The notes: a model not told the origin generated them from the sequence alone. DNA of 64,000 nucleotides from Pseudoselenomonas ruminantium (GCA_015058655.1 SVBX01000003.1:62001-126000), one strand, 5' to 3'. Positions 43,073 through 52,036 are shown, counted from the stretch's first letter. Program-made: numbers and translations.

Positions 43073-43225
43073 ATGAAAAAAAACAGTGAGCAAAGCACCA
43101 AGGAAAATAAAATCACCGTAGCTACCAGCAAAACCAGTCCGCAAATCAAGGAGAAATTGCAGAAAATCTCCAAGATGCTCATAGCAAAGAACGAAGTTGC
43201 CTATAGAAAGCTGGCAAACCAATGA
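43073..43225 (+). CDS. Small basic protein upstream of Doc, putative antitoxin
   Basis: A 50-residue, Lys-rich helical protein (TSPQIKEKLQKISKMLIAKNEVAYRKLANQ) starting at ATG 43073 behind AAGGAGG. Its stop overlaps the ATG of the following Doc frame (ATGA), the typical coupling of a type II toxin-antitoxin pair. No ribbon-helix-helix or Phd domain is evident, so the antitoxin role rests on position alone. It is two bases after the RpiR gene stop. Confidence -1.
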   Translation: MKKNSEQSTKENKITVATSKTSPQIKEKLQKISKMLIAKNEVAYRKLANQ

Positions 43226-43752
43226 TGCACGAAGTTGCCCAAATTATTATAAGGCCATTGTTCCAGTTTTGCCGAAGGCAAAACTTCCTCTTGGCCTTTC
43301 AACGAGGCGGGAGATATTAACTCGCCGCCTGTTAGTAAGTTACCGCCCCCACTTATAGAAGTGGGGGACATCTTGTACTCGTTATAGATGATGTGCTGGC
43401 TTTTCATGAGGATATGGAAAATAGTGACATCCCTACGGAAAGAGGCTTGCGCGACTATGGACTTTTGGCTTCTGCCGTGAATGCTCCTTTTCAGACTTTT
43501 TTGGGGGAAGATTTGTATCCTGATATGCTGACCAAGGCGGCACATTTATGCTATGGTCTTGCCAATAATCATCCTTTTGTAGATGGGAATAAACGGGCGG
43601 CTGTTCATACCATGTTGGCTTATTTGATGTTAAATGATGTGACGATAAACTACCAACAGGAAGATTTGTACGATATGGGCATGGCAGTTGCTATGGGCAA
43701 AATGACCTGTGAGGATATTGAAATTTGGCTTCGGGAGAGAATTGAGTCATAA
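43222..43752 (+). pseudogene. Doc-type (Fic fold) toxin, interrupted near its N-terminus
   Basis: The body of a death-on-curing toxin is present from about 43381: VIDDVLAFHEDMENSDIPTE, then YGLLASAVNAPFQTFLGEDLYP, then the Fic-like core HPFVDGNKRAAVHTML. In Doc the final residues of the motif differ from Fic, as here, and the protein phosphorylates EF-Tu. The expected ATG at 43222 overlaps the antitoxin stop and is in the same frame as the body, but about 130 bases of palindromic sequence with stop codons lie between (43250-43378). The toxin is therefore split; a GTG at 43393 could start a truncated form that keeps the catalytic motif. Confidence -1.
43250..43378. mobile_element. Palindrome-rich insertion in the Doc gene, IS200/IS605-end-like
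   Basis: Consecutive hairpins GTTTTGCCGAAGGCAAAAC, GGCGGGAG..CTCGCCGCC and CCCCCACTTATAGAAGTGGG, ending GGGGACATCTTG. The last hairpin and tail resemble the right end of IS200/IS605-family elements. No transposase is present; it would be a remnant or a non-autonomous derivative. Confidence -1.
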
Positions 43753-43809
43753 GGGCGTGTAACAAATTACGCCCAATGTAACAAAATACAACCGATGGCA
43801 GGAATGCCG

Positions 43810-43847
43810 AAAGCCCGCGAATCTATTGCCTTCGCGGGCTTTTTTGG
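43810..43847 (+). terminator. Terminator ahead of the PTS gene
   Basis: AAAGCCCGCGAA and TTCGCGGGCTTT stem followed by TTTTGG. Confidence -1.
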
Positions 43848-43903
43848 TGTATGCTTGAACCATCAAAAGCAATGGATTTGGTCTTATTTAGGGGGTATTT
43901 CAT

Positions 43904-46018
43904 ATGACCATCAGCAAAGACCGTCTCATGCAGGGCATGCAGCGGTTCGGCGGCGCTATGTATACGCCGGTTATCTTGTTTGCTTTCTTCGGCTTGGCGG
44001 TGGCTGTTGCCATCATCTGCAAGAACGAGGGACTGTTCGGCAGCCTGGCTGCCAAGGGTACCATGTGGTATGACCTCTGGTATGTGGTGGAGCAGGGTGC
44101 CTGGACGGTGTTCAATCAGATGCCCATTCTCTTCGCCATCGCCGTGCCTATCGGTTTTGCCAAGAAGGAACAGGCTCGCTGCGCCATGGAGTCCTTCGTC
44201 ATCTACATGATCTTCAACTACTTCATCTCCGGATTCCTTTCCCTGCACGGCGCTTTCTTCGGTGTCGACTACAGCGTGGACGCTGGGGCAGGCACAGGCC
44301 TGGCCATGATTGCCAATATCAAAACCCTGGACATGGGCATGCTGGGCGCCATCTTCATCGCCTGCGTGACGGCCTGGCTTCACAACCGCTTTTATGATAC
44401 CAACATTCCCGACTGGCTGGGCATCTTCAAAGGTCCCGCTTTCGTAGTGGCAGTGGGCTTTGCCCTGATGATTCCCGTGGCTTTCCTCTTCTGCCTGGTG
44501 TGGCCTGCTGTGCAGCATGCCATCATGCAGTTCCAGGATTTCCTCAAGACCAGCGGTCTGGTGGGTGTTTGGGCTTACACTTTCTCAGAGAGAATCCTTT
44601 TGCCCGCAGGTCTCCATCACTTCATCTACCTGCCTTTCATCTTCGGCCCCGCTGTCTGCGACGGCGGCATCCAGGCTTACTGGCTGCAGCATTTGAATGA
44701 TTTCGCTGTCAGCGGTCAGAGCCTTCGCGACCTTTTCCCTGAGGGTGGCTTTGCCCTCCACGGCAATTCCAAGATTTTCGGCCTGCCCGGTGCGGCTTTG
44801 GCCATCTACATGTGCGCCCGTCCCGAGAAGAAGAAAAAGACGGCAGCGCTCCTGATTCCCGCTACCATCACTGCCATGCTCTGCGGCATCACGGAGCCGT
44901 TGGAGTTCACCTTCCTGTTTGTGGCTCCTCTCCTTTACGCCGTACACGCTGTGCTGGCAGCCTGCCTGGCAGCTTCCCTTTACGCTGTGGGCCTGGCCGG
45001 CAACTTCGGCGGCGGCCTGATTGATGCTTTCGTGCAGAACTGGATTCCTCTCTTCCAGTATCATTCCGGCACTTACATTCTCCAGATTCTCATTGGCCTG
45101 GCTTTCACGGCTATCTATTTCGTGGTTTTCCGCACTTTGATTCTGAAATTCGACTACGCTACGCCCGGCCGTACCGCTGACGAGGTGGAGGACAAGCTCT
45201 TCTCCAAGGCTGAGTATCAGGCCAAGAAGGAAATGGAAGAAATGGGCCTGGCTGACAATGCTATGGCCATCAAGGCCAAGGTTTTCCTGGACTGCCTGGG
45301 CGGCCCGGACAATATCAAGGAAGTCACCAACTGCGCTACCCGCCTGCGGGTGACGGTAGCTGACCCTGACAAGGTTGCCCCGGTGGGCAAGTTCACCAAG
45401 GCCGGCGCTTTCGGTCTGGTGAAGAACGGCAAGGCTCTGCAGGTCATCGTGGGCCTGTCTGTGCCCCAGGTACGCAGCTACTTCGATGCCCTGCTGAAGG
45501 GTGAGAAGCTTGAGGGTGCGGCTCCCGCCGCTGCCAAGGCCGAGGAAAAGCTGGACAGCAGCCTGGCCATGAATCTCAAGGCTTGCGTCACGGGCCGCCT
45601 GATGGATATGTCCGAGGTTCCCGACGATATGTTTTCTCAGAAGATGATGGGTGATGGCATTGCCATCGAGCCTGAGGGTGATACGGTGGTAGCTCCTGCC
45701 GATGCGGAGGTCACCATGATCATGGAGGAAAGCCTCCACGCCATCGGCTTGCGCATGAAGAATGGCGCGGAAATCCTCATCCATATCGGCATCGACACCG
45801 TGAAGCTGAACGGCGAAGGCTTTGAGGCCCTGGTGAAGGCCGGGGACAAGGTAACTGCCGGCACTCCTCTCATCAAGTTCGACAAAGAAGTCATCAAGGC
45901 TGCCGGCTACGGCACCACCGTCATCATGGCGGTGACCAACAGTGCCGACTACCCCCAGATGCAGAAGCATGAAGATGCAGAGGTAGTGGTCAGCGAGACG
46001 CCGGTACTGGTGTTCTGA
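43904..46018 (+). CDS. PTS transporter, IICBA of the glucose/alpha-glucoside superfamily
   Basis: A 704-residue phosphotransferase permease. EIIC occupies about 1-420, with about ten membrane segments and the substrate-binding block FALHGNSKIFGLPGAALAIY and the GITEPLEFTFLF motif. EIIB lies at about 465-535 with the phospho-Cys in EVTNCATRLRVTV. EIIA (Crr type) fills about 555-700 with the phospho-His in EILIHIGIDTVKL. It imports and phosphorylates a sugar, probably an alpha-glucoside such as maltose, isomaltose or trehalose, given the GH13 gene that follows. ATG 43904 is preceded by TTAGGGGG. Regulation by the upstream RpiR protein is inferred. Confidence -1.
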   Translation: MTISKDRLMQGMQRFGGAMYTPVILFAFFGLAVAVAIICKNEGLFGSLAAKGTMWYDLWYVVEQGAWTVFNQMPILFAIAVPIGFAKKEQARCAMESFVIYMIFNYFISGFLSLHGAFFGVDYSVDAGAGTGLAMIANIKTLDMGMLGAIFIACVTAWLHNRFYDTNIPDWLGIFKGPAFVVAVGFALMIPVAFLFCLVWPAVQHAIMQFQDFLKTSGLVGVWAYTFSERILLPAGLHHFIYLPFIFGPAVCDGGIQAYWLQHLNDFAVSGQSLRDLFPEGGFALHGNSKIFGLPGAALAIYMCARPEKKKKTAALLIPATITAMLCGITEPLEFTFLFVAPLLYAVHAVLAACLAASLYAVGLAGNFGGGLIDAFVQNWIPLFQYHSGTYILQILIGLAFTAIYFVVFRTLILKFDYATPGRTADEVEDKLFSKAEYQAKKEMEEMGLADNAMAIKAKVFLDCLGGPDNIKEVTNCATRLRVTVADPDKVAPVGKFTKAGAFGLVKNGKALQVIVGLSVPQVRSYFDALLKGEKLEGAAPAAAKAEEKLDSSLAMNLKACVTGRLMDMSEVPDDMFSQKMMGDGIAIEPEGDTVVAPADAEVTMIMEESLHAIGLRMKNGAEILIHIGIDTVKLNGEGFEALVKAGDKVTAGTPLIKFDKEVIKAAGYGTTVIMAVTNSADYPQMQKHEDAEVVVSETPVLVF

Positions 46019-46029
46019 AAGTAATCATG

Positions 46030-46181
46030 CTAAGGCGTGAGTGACGCAGGCATAGCAACGCTTCACTCGGGAATTTACCATCAAATCTAAGCTCCCACTG
46101 CGCCATGCGGCTTGTGCTCGCTAAGATTTATGGTAAATTTCCGCACATTCCGCTTATGCTATGCCTGCGCCCCTCACTTAG
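46030..46181. repeat. Large nested palindrome between the PTS and glucosidase genes
   Basis: Outer arms CTAAGGCGTGAG..GCAGGCATAGC and GCTATGCCTGCG..CTCACTTAG; inner arms GAATTTACCATCAAATCT and AGATTTATGGTAAATTTC. The whole can fold into one interrupted hairpin of about 150 nt. It has no coding capacity and could process or stabilise the PTS mRNA. Confidence -1.
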
Positions 46182-46225
46182 GTGTGCAGTAATGCAAAGG
46201 TACAATACAAAGAGGTTGCTATAAA

Positions 46226-47911
46226 ATGGACAAACTTAAATGGTGGCAGAAAACCAATGTCTATCAGGTCTACCCCAAGAGCTTCCTGGACACCACGGGC
46301 AGCGGCACGGGGGATCTCAACGGCGTGACTGAAAAGCTGGACTACCTCAAGACTTTGGGCACGGGTGCCATCTGGCTCACTCCTGTGTACCCCTCTCCCA
46401 TGGTGGACAATGGCTACGATATTGCCGATTTCACGGGCATTGACCCCAGCTACGGCACCATGGCGGATATGGAAAGGCTGATTGAGGAAGCCAAGCGCCG
46501 TGACATCAAGATTGTCATGGATCTGGTTTACAACCATTCCTCTGACCAGCATCCCTGGTTTATTGATTCCGCTTCTTCTCGTGACAGCGAGCATAGCGAT
46601 TGGTATATCTGGCGTGATGCCAAGCTCGATGGCAGCGCCCCCACCAACTGGCGCTCCATCTTCGGTGGCAGTGCCTGGAAATGGTGCGAAGCCCGTCAGC
46701 AGTATTACCTGCACACCTTCGCCGAGGCCCAGCCGGATCTGAACTGGGAGAATCCCCAGGTTCGTCAGGCCCTCTACGATGCCGCCAATTTCTGGCTGGA
46801 CAAGGGGGTGGGCGGTTTCCGCATCGATGCCATCGTCTATATCAAGAAGCCGGCTGAATTCGTGGACGGGGAGCCGGACAGCGAGGACGGCATGGTGAAT
46901 ATCCACTCCATGATAGCCAACACTCCCGGCATTCTGGATTTCCTCCATGAATTCAAGGAAAAGGTCTTCTCCGGCCACGATATCTTCACCGTGGCCGAAG
47001 CCAATGGCGTAGAGCCAAAGGATTTGCCCCAGTGGGTGGGGGAGCAGGGGGCCTTTGATATGCTCTTTGAGTTCTCCCACATGAATCTGGAATTCACCAA
47101 TGGTGAAATCTGGAGCCAGGCCACGGGCTATACCCCTGCGGTGATTCCCGGCCTGAAAAAAGTCCTGACGGCAAGCCAACAGGCCACGGCGGAAAATGGC
47201 TGGTACCCCATTTTCTTTGAAAACCACGACCAGATGAGGTGCACGAGGCACTATTTCCCCGATAGCGCCCCCAAGGACCTCGCCGCCAAGGCCATGGCTT
47301 CCATACTGCTGACCCTTAGGGGGACGCCTTTCATCTACGAGGGGCAGGAGCTGGGCCTGGGGAATGTGGCCTGGGACAGCATCGAGGCTTACAACGATAT
47401 TTCCTCCCATGGGCAGTATGAGCTGGCGCTGAAAGAGGGCAAGACACCTGCCCAGGCGCTGGAGATGGTTCACCGCTACAGCAGGGACAATGCCCGCACG
47501 CCCATGCAGTGGACTAAAGGCAGGAATGCAGGTTTTTCCGAGGGCACGCCCTGGCTGCCGGTGCATGAAGATTTTGCTGACGAGTGCGTGGAGACCGAAG
47601 CCAAAGAGGAAACTTCCGTGCTGAGTTACTACAGGAAACTTGCCGCCCTCAGGCAGCAGGGAGAAGCTGCGGAGGTGCTCATCAAGGGCAGCTATGAGGA
47701 ATTGCTGGCAGATAATCCGTATATCTTGGCCTTCAAGAGGAAGTTTGGAGGGCGGGAGGTTTATACGGTGGTGAATTTCACAGATAGGGAGCAGAGTTAT
47801 CGGCTGCCGGAGGTGGAAGCGGCTTCGTTGTTGATGGCCAGCATCGAGGATAGTTCTAAGGGGGCATTAAGGGCATTTGAAGCTCAAATATACATTTGCC
47901 AGACTAGTTAA
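46226..47911 (+). CDS. GH13 alpha-glucosidase (oligo-1,6-glucosidase / phosphotrehalase group)
   Basis: A 561-residue cytoplasmic alpha-amylase-superfamily enzyme. The barrel regions are clear: VYQVYPKSFLD, region I MDLVYNHSSDQH, region II GGFRIDAI (nucleophile Asp), region III DIFTVAEAN (acid/base Glu) and region IV FFENHDQMR (Asp). A C-terminal beta domain follows. Oligo-1,6-glucosidases, trehalose-6-phosphate hydrolases and related enzymes share these motifs; the PTS partner suggests a phosphorylated disaccharide as substrate, but the sequence does not decide. ATG 46226 has AGAGGTTG upstream. In line with the PTS gene, separated by the palindrome. Confidence -1.
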   Translation: MDKLKWWQKTNVYQVYPKSFLDTTGSGTGDLNGVTEKLDYLKTLGTGAIWLTPVYPSPMVDNGYDIADFTGIDPSYGTMADMERLIEEAKRRDIKIVMDLVYNHSSDQHPWFIDSASSRDSEHSDWYIWRDAKLDGSAPTNWRSIFGGSAWKWCEARQQYYLHTFAEAQPDLNWENPQVRQALYDAANFWLDKGVGGFRIDAIVYIKKPAEFVDGEPDSEDGMVNIHSMIANTPGILDFLHEFKEKVFSGHDIFTVAEANGVEPKDLPQWVGEQGAFDMLFEFSHMNLEFTNGEIWSQATGYTPAVIPGLKKVLTASQQATAENGWYPIFFENHDQMRCTRHYFPDSAPKDLAAKAMASILLTLRGTPFIYEGQELGLGNVAWDSIEAYNDISSHGQYELALKEGKTPAQALEMVHRYSRDNARTPMQWTKGRNAGFSEGTPWLPVHEDFADECVETEAKEETSVLSYYRKLAALRQQGEAAEVLIKGSYEELLADNPYILAFKRKFGGREVYTVVNFTDREQSYRLPEVEAASLLMASIEDSSKGALRAFEAQIYICQTS

Positions 47912-48034
47912 GTTTCGGTTGTTCATTTTCTTTGGCGCAAAGAAAACGAACCAAAAGAAAACGCGGACTGAAATCACATCACGTGATTTCCGCGTCCGCG
48001 GGGCCCCATCCTTGGGGCCTGGGGTTCGGGAGAT
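47911..48034. repeat. Intergenic repeat family C, copy 4
   Basis: TTTCGGTTGTTCATTTTC, CTTTGGCGCAAAG, AACGAACCAAAAGAAAACG, ATCACATCACGTGAT palindrome, CCGCGTCCGCGGGGCCCC and CTTGGGGCCTGGGGTTCG. It starts immediately after the glucosidase gene stop. Confidence -1.
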
Positions 48035-48116
48035 AGAGCGGCTTTAGGTTGGCTGTATTTGTGACTTTTGTTTTCTAGACCATAGTTATGTTAATGCAAG
48101 AAATAAGGTGATACAC

Positions 48117-48890
48117 ATGAAGATAGGCGCAAGTGATTATGACGGCACCTTGTTCCGTCAGAGGACCATATCCTCTGAGGATGTGGAAGGTGTCCGGGCC
48201 TGGCGGGCGGCGGGGCATAAGTTCGGGGTGGTCAGCGGGCGCGATTATGGCATGCTGATGCCTCAGCTGGAGCATTATGGCATTGAGTCTGACTATGCCG
48301 TCTGCAACAACGGCGGCATCATCTTCAAGGCCGACGGCACTCCCCTCTGGCAGGGCAGCATTCCCCTTTCTGTATTGGCGGAAATCGTGAAGGAACCCTG
48401 CGTGGACAAATCCTTCCACTATGCCTTCTCCGCCGTGGACAAGACCTACCTCTACCATGAGGGCGAAGGCTCCTGGATTATGCGGGAGGCGCTGGAGTGG
48501 GATTTCCCCATTGAGAAGATTACCGAGCAGGACATCCTCTCCCTGCCCCGTATACATCAGTTCTGCCTGGGCTACCCCGAGGCAAAGCAAGCTGACGAGA
48601 CAGCCGCCATCATCAATGCCAAATACGGTGAGTTTGTCCACGCCTACCCCAACGGCTGCAGCGTGGACATCACCCCCGCCGGGGTCAGCAAGAGCCAGGG
48701 GATAGAGAAGCTGAGGGAAGTCATGGGCTGGCAGCAGGCCGAAGTCTTCGCCATCGGCGACGAAACCAACGACCTGCCCATGCTGGAAGCCTACGACGGC
48801 TTCACCGTGGACACCGCCCGGGATGCCATCAAGGAAAAAGCCCGCGCCGTCTACGGCGGGGTGGGGGATATGCTGGTGGATAATATCTGA
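48117..48890 (+). CDS. HAD-superfamily (Cof-type) phosphatase
   Basis: A 257-residue hydrolase of the Cof subfamily. Motif I SDYDGTL holds the nucleophile Asp, VVSGR is motif II, SKSQGIEKL carries the motif III Lys, and AIGDETNDLPML is motif IV. The cap domain lies between about 80 and 185. Members dephosphorylate sugar phosphates, flavins or pyridoxal phosphate; the substrate is unknown. ATG 48117 has AAGGTGAT directly upstream. Confidence -1.
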   Translation: MKIGASDYDGTLFRQRTISSEDVEGVRAWRAAGHKFGVVSGRDYGMLMPQLEHYGIESDYAVCNNGGIIFKADGTPLWQGSIPLSVLAEIVKEPCVDKSFHYAFSAVDKTYLYHEGEGSWIMREALEWDFPIEKITEQDILSLPRIHQFCLGYPEAKQADETAAIINAKYGEFVHAYPNGCSVDITPAGVSKSQGIEKLREVMGWQQAEVFAIGDETNDLPMLEAYDGFTVDTARDAIKEKARAVYGGVGDMLVDNI

Positions 48891-48896
48891 ATAAGA

Positions 48897-48930
48897 AAAC
48901 AGGCTCGCCGTGGGGCGGGCCTGTTTTTTC
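48897..48930. terminator. Terminator between the HAD and PIN genes
   Basis: AACAGGCTCGCC and GGCGGGCCTGTT stem, with A run before and TTTTTTC after; shared by the convergent genes. Confidence -1.
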
Positions 48931-48938
48931 TTGCGCTG

Positions 48939-49325
48939 TTAAGGGTTTTTCAGCAGTTTGTTCATTTTCTTGTCGAAGGTGAAGACTGTAGTTCCGTCTA
49001 TGTGATTGTAGGCTATGAGCATGCAATCAACGAAATCCAGGTTGTTATCGGCATAGATTTTTATTGCTTCCTTTACAGCAAGAGGATGCTCTATGTCTAC
49101 ATCTTCTACAATGGCAGCCAGGTAAGTAGAGGTATCTTCTCTGGTAGCTTTGTATACTTTAGTCATGACATAGGCAACCTCTGCCAGGACTTCCGGCACT
49201 GTAAAAACATTTCCATCCATGATTTCACTGGCCTTTTGGTTCATTTCAGGGTTATCGTTGAGTATGTACCTTAACAGGACATTGGTATCAACTAAGGTTC
49301 TTGCTGTATTTTTCTGCAACAGCAT
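48939..49325 (-). CDS. PIN-domain ribonuclease toxin
   Basis: A 128-residue VapC-like PIN protein. The acidic active-site residues are visible: Asp in TLVDTNVLLRYI, Glu in FTVPEVLAEVAYV, Asp in NLDFVDCMLIA and Asp in VFTFDKKMNKL. Such toxins cleave tRNA or rRNA when released. It overlaps the upstream antitoxin gene by 38 bases, indicating coupled translation. Codons are more AT-rich than in surrounding genes. Confidence -1.
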   Translation of the reverse strand: MLLQKNTARTLVDTNVLLRYILNDNPEMNQKASEIMDGNVFTVPEVLAEVAYVMTKVYKATREDTSTYLAAIVEDVDIEHPLAVKEAIKIYADNNLDFVDCMLIAYNHIDGTTVFTFDKKMNKLLKNP

Positions 49326-49563
49326 TGGCCCAAGCCTCCTCCTCTAAGGGAATCAGATCAGGATTGGCATATTTGGAAGCTATGCCAAAGGCGCTCTTTT
49401 TCTTCTTTTTCACGGAAAAGGGCAAGGCTCCCAGGTCAACGCTTCTCTGAGCCATCATCCTGACTGCTTCGGAAAAACTGGTGCCCATGCTGCGGAAAAG
49501 TTCCTCCGCTTCTTTCTTCAGTTCGGCATCCATACGGATGTGTACCACTGCTTCTTTGGCCAT
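49288..49563 (-). CDS. RelB/DinJ-type antitoxin
   Basis: A 91-residue protein with an N-terminal ribbon-helix-helix (VVHIRMDAELKKEAEELFRSMGTSFSEAVRMMAQ), the standard RelB/DinJ fold, and a charged C-terminal part that would wrap the toxin. Pairing a RelB/DinJ-type antitoxin with a PIN toxin is a recombined but known combination. It probably represses its own promoter, upstream on the minus strand. ATG 49563 follows GGAGGGG. Confidence -1.
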   Translation of the reverse strand: MAKEAVVHIRMDAELKKEAEELFRSMGTSFSEAVRMMAQRSVDLGALPFSVKKKKKSAFGIASKYANPDLIPLEEEAWANAVAEKYSKNLS

Positions 49564-49631
49564 GACTATCCCCTCCTTGTATCACTATTGTAACACAGAA
49601 AGAATTTTCAGTCAAAACCATTTCTGCCAGC

Positions 49632-49797
49632 TAGGGCGTGTTGATTAAATGAACTTTGCCCAGATTTGCGGGGATTGGCTGTCCATTGCTAGGCGACAAA
49701 CCGCAGGCATAGCGGCGCTATGTCGAGGATTTGTCAACGACGCAGGGACAGTCAAGACCCGTGAAGATGGGCTGAGTGAATTAATCAACACGCCCTA
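49632..49797. mobile_element. MITE-like element, 166 bp, copy 2
   Basis: Same TAGGGCGTGTTGATTAA ends and identical length as copies 1 and 3; centre GGCATAGCGGCGCTATGTCG. It lies between the toxin-antitoxin pair and the LysM-like gene. Confidence -1.
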
Positions 49798-49954
49798 ATG
49801 CTGCAATAGTTTGATGGATGGCTTGCGGGGCCGTTTTCATCGGCGGCGCTCAACGGCTGGGCCTGCATTTTTTTCTGTTTTGAAAGCCGAATCTTTGTAA
49901 TATATCCTGCTCTCAGGCGTATATAAAGACAGAGTGAAATGAAGCGGAGGGCTG

Positions 49955-50236
49955 ATGACGATGAAAAAGGTATTTTTCCTGCTGGTTGCCATGATGATTA
50001 TGATTTCTTCTACCTGCCTGGCCAACCCTTACCGGCTGGTGGAGGTTGAATATACTGTGCAGGCCGGTGACAGCCTGGATTCCATTGCCCAGGCTTATAT
50101 GGCGAAGAACACCTATGGCCCCCGTGAGCTGAAGGAGTTCAAGTCCGGCATCGTCCAGCTCAACACCTGGCTGCTGGACAGGGATGTGCAGGCGGGAGAT
50201 ACGGTGAGGGTCAATTACTGGGTCAGAGAGGCCTAG
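49955..50236 (+). CDS. Small secreted LysM-like protein
   Basis: A 93-residue protein with a clear signal peptide (MKKVFFLLVAMMIMISSTCLA, cleavage expected near residue 23) and a single LysM-like domain: VEYTVQAGDSLDSIAQAYMAKN, then VQLNTWLLDRDVQAGDTVRVNYW. It should bind peptidoglycan in the periplasm. Start ATG 49955 or 49961; GGAGG lies 4 or 10 bases upstream respectively. It ends with TAG, which shows that TAG is read as a stop in this genome. A terminator follows. Confidence -1.
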   Translation: MTMKKVFFLLVAMMIMISSTCLANPYRLVEVEYTVQAGDSLDSIAQAYMAKNTYGPRELKEFKSGIVQLNTWLLDRDVQAGDTVRVNYWVREA

Positions 50237-50280
50237 GAAAAAGATAGGATAGATGCTGATCGATGGCATCTGAATACGAA

Positions 50281-50318
50281 AAGTGCAGGTTCGCTTCAGG
50301 GCGGGCCTGTTTTTTTGT
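50281..50318 (+). terminator. Terminator after the LysM-like gene
   Basis: GCAGGTTCGC and GGGCGGGCCTGT form a stem followed by TTTTTT. Confidence -1.
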
Positions 50319-50392
50319 GGCAGGCAATGGCATTGGGGGCAGGAGTTGGGGGGCTTTGGAGCGAATTTATGAGAATGGGGAGGTGCTTTGTT

Positions 50393-51991
50393 TTGAAGAA
50401 TTTGCTGCTTATGCTTATGCTGGCTGCGCTGGTGCTGCCTTGGAGCGTGGCTCAGGGGGCGGCGCGGAGCAAGATTATTTTCATACCTCACGATGACAGG
50501 CCCATTTCTTATCATCAGACCGTGGAGGTGGTGGAAAGCGCGGGGTATGAGCTTTTGCTGCCCCCTAAGGAGCTTTTGAACAGCGCTACGGATATGGGGC
50601 ATCCCGAGGAGCTTTGGCAGTGGCTGCGGGAAAATGCGCCCAAGGCCAGGTCGGCCATCATCGCCTCAGATTCCTTGCTCTACGGCGGGCTCATCCCTTC
50701 CCGCAAGCATGAGGTGAGCCAGGAGGCGCTGTCTGAGCGGCTGGATAATTTCAAGAAGCTCCGGCGGGCTAACCGCAAGCTGCATATCTATGTCTTCGAT
50801 TCCCTGATGAGGACGCCTTCGCAAGGATATGTGGGCAATATCGAGGAGCCTGTTTACTACGAAAAATATGGGGCGGATATCTTCAAATACTCCAGCCTGC
50901 TGGATAAAGGGGAAATGGAAGTCCTCAGCCAGAAGGAACGCCTGGAGCTGCAGGCCGTGGAAAAGGCCATCCCGGAGGAGTTCAGGAAGGATTGGTTTGG
51001 CAGGCGGCAGAAGAATCTCGCTGCCACCAAGCGGCTGATGGATATGACCAAGGAAGGTGTCATAGACTACCTGATCCTGGGGCGGGATGACAATGCGCCC
51101 CTTTGCCAGACCCATAAGGAAAACCGGGAAATCCTGGCCTATGCGGAAAAGAAGAAGTTGCCGACGAGCAAATTCCAATCCCTGCCGGGCATCGACGAGT
51201 TCAACCTCCTGCTGCTGACCCGGGCCATCAACGACCTGACGGGGCAGGCGCCTACGGTCTGCGTGCGCTATGGCCTGGGCGCAGGGGGAGATACTGTCCC
51301 TGCCTTTTCCGATGAGAAGATTTCCGACTCTCTGGAAGCTGCCCTGGAAATCGTAGGAGGGGCCAAGACCTATAATCCCAAGCGGGCAGACCTGCTGCTG
51401 CTGGTGAATACGGAGAGGGACGGCAGGACGCTGTTCACGCACAATGTCACGCCCACAGAAGCAGATTTCGTCCCCGACCTTGCGGCAGACAGGAGCACCA
51501 GGGCCTTTGCCCAGATGGTGGAAGATGCTCTGGCAGAGGGATACCCCGTGGGGGTGGCGGATATCAAGTACGCCAATGGCGCGGATAACGCTCTGTTGCA
51601 TATGCTGGAGCAGAAGAACCTGCTTTTCCGCCTGCAGTCCTACTCCGGCTGGAATACCGCCACCAATTCTGCCGGCTTTGCCCTGGGCGCGGGGCTGCTG
51701 GCCAGGAAGATGGGGGCTGATGAAAGGGAGCATCTGCTGGCGATGCGCTACCTGGACGACTGGGCCTTTCAGGCCAATGTGCGCTCTCAGGTAGGGACGG
51801 AGCTGGTGCGGAATTTCGGCACCTATGCGTATTACTACAAGCTGGAAGACAAGCAGGACTTTGCCGAAAGGCGCAGCGCAGAGCTCATGCGGGAATTTGC
51901 CAAAGCGCATATGCCCCAGGTTTCTACTGATTTCACAGTGAAGCTCCCCTGGCTTAGGATGTTCGAGTGCGATGTGATATTTTCCAAGTGA
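50393..51991 (+). CDS. Secreted DUF4127 protein
   Basis: A 532-residue protein of the DUF4127 family, with the opening KIIFIPHDDRPISYHQTVEVVESAGYELLLPP and the later LDYLILGRDDNAPLC-like block (DYLILGRDDNAPLCQTHKE). The conserved Asp-Asp-Arg and Asp-Asp-Asn clusters suggest a metal site, but the function of the family is not known. A signal peptide (KNLLLMLMLAALVLPWSVAQG) points to export. Start TTG 50393 is set by GGGGAGGTG 8 bases upstream; the longer frame has no ribosome site. Confidence -1.
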   Translation: MKNLLLMLMLAALVLPWSVAQGAARSKIIFIPHDDRPISYHQTVEVVESAGYELLLPPKELLNSATDMGHPEELWQWLRENAPKARSAIIASDSLLYGGLIPSRKHEVSQEALSERLDNFKKLRRANRKLHIYVFDSLMRTPSQGYVGNIEEPVYYEKYGADIFKYSSLLDKGEMEVLSQKERLELQAVEKAIPEEFRKDWFGRRQKNLAATKRLMDMTKEGVIDYLILGRDDNAPLCQTHKENREILAYAEKKKLPTSKFQSLPGIDEFNLLLLTRAINDLTGQAPTVCVRYGLGAGGDTVPAFSDEKISDSLEAALEIVGGAKTYNPKRADLLLLVNTERDGRTLFTHNVTPTEADFVPDLAADRSTRAFAQMVEDALAEGYPVGVADIKYANGADNALLHMLEQKNLLFRLQSYSGWNTATNSAGFALGAGLLARKMGADEREHLLAMRYLDDWAFQANVRSQVGTELVRNFGTYAYYYKLEDKQDFAERRSAELMREFAKAHMPQVSTDFTVKLPWLRMFECDVIFSK

Positions 51992-52005
51992 ATAGGCGAA
52001 GGCAA

Positions 52006-52036
52006 AAGGCAGGCGCGAGGGCCTGCCTTTTCTGGC
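52006..52036 (+). terminator. Terminator after the DUF4127 gene
   Basis: AAAAGGCAGGCGC and GGGCCTGCCTTTT hairpin. Confidence -1.
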
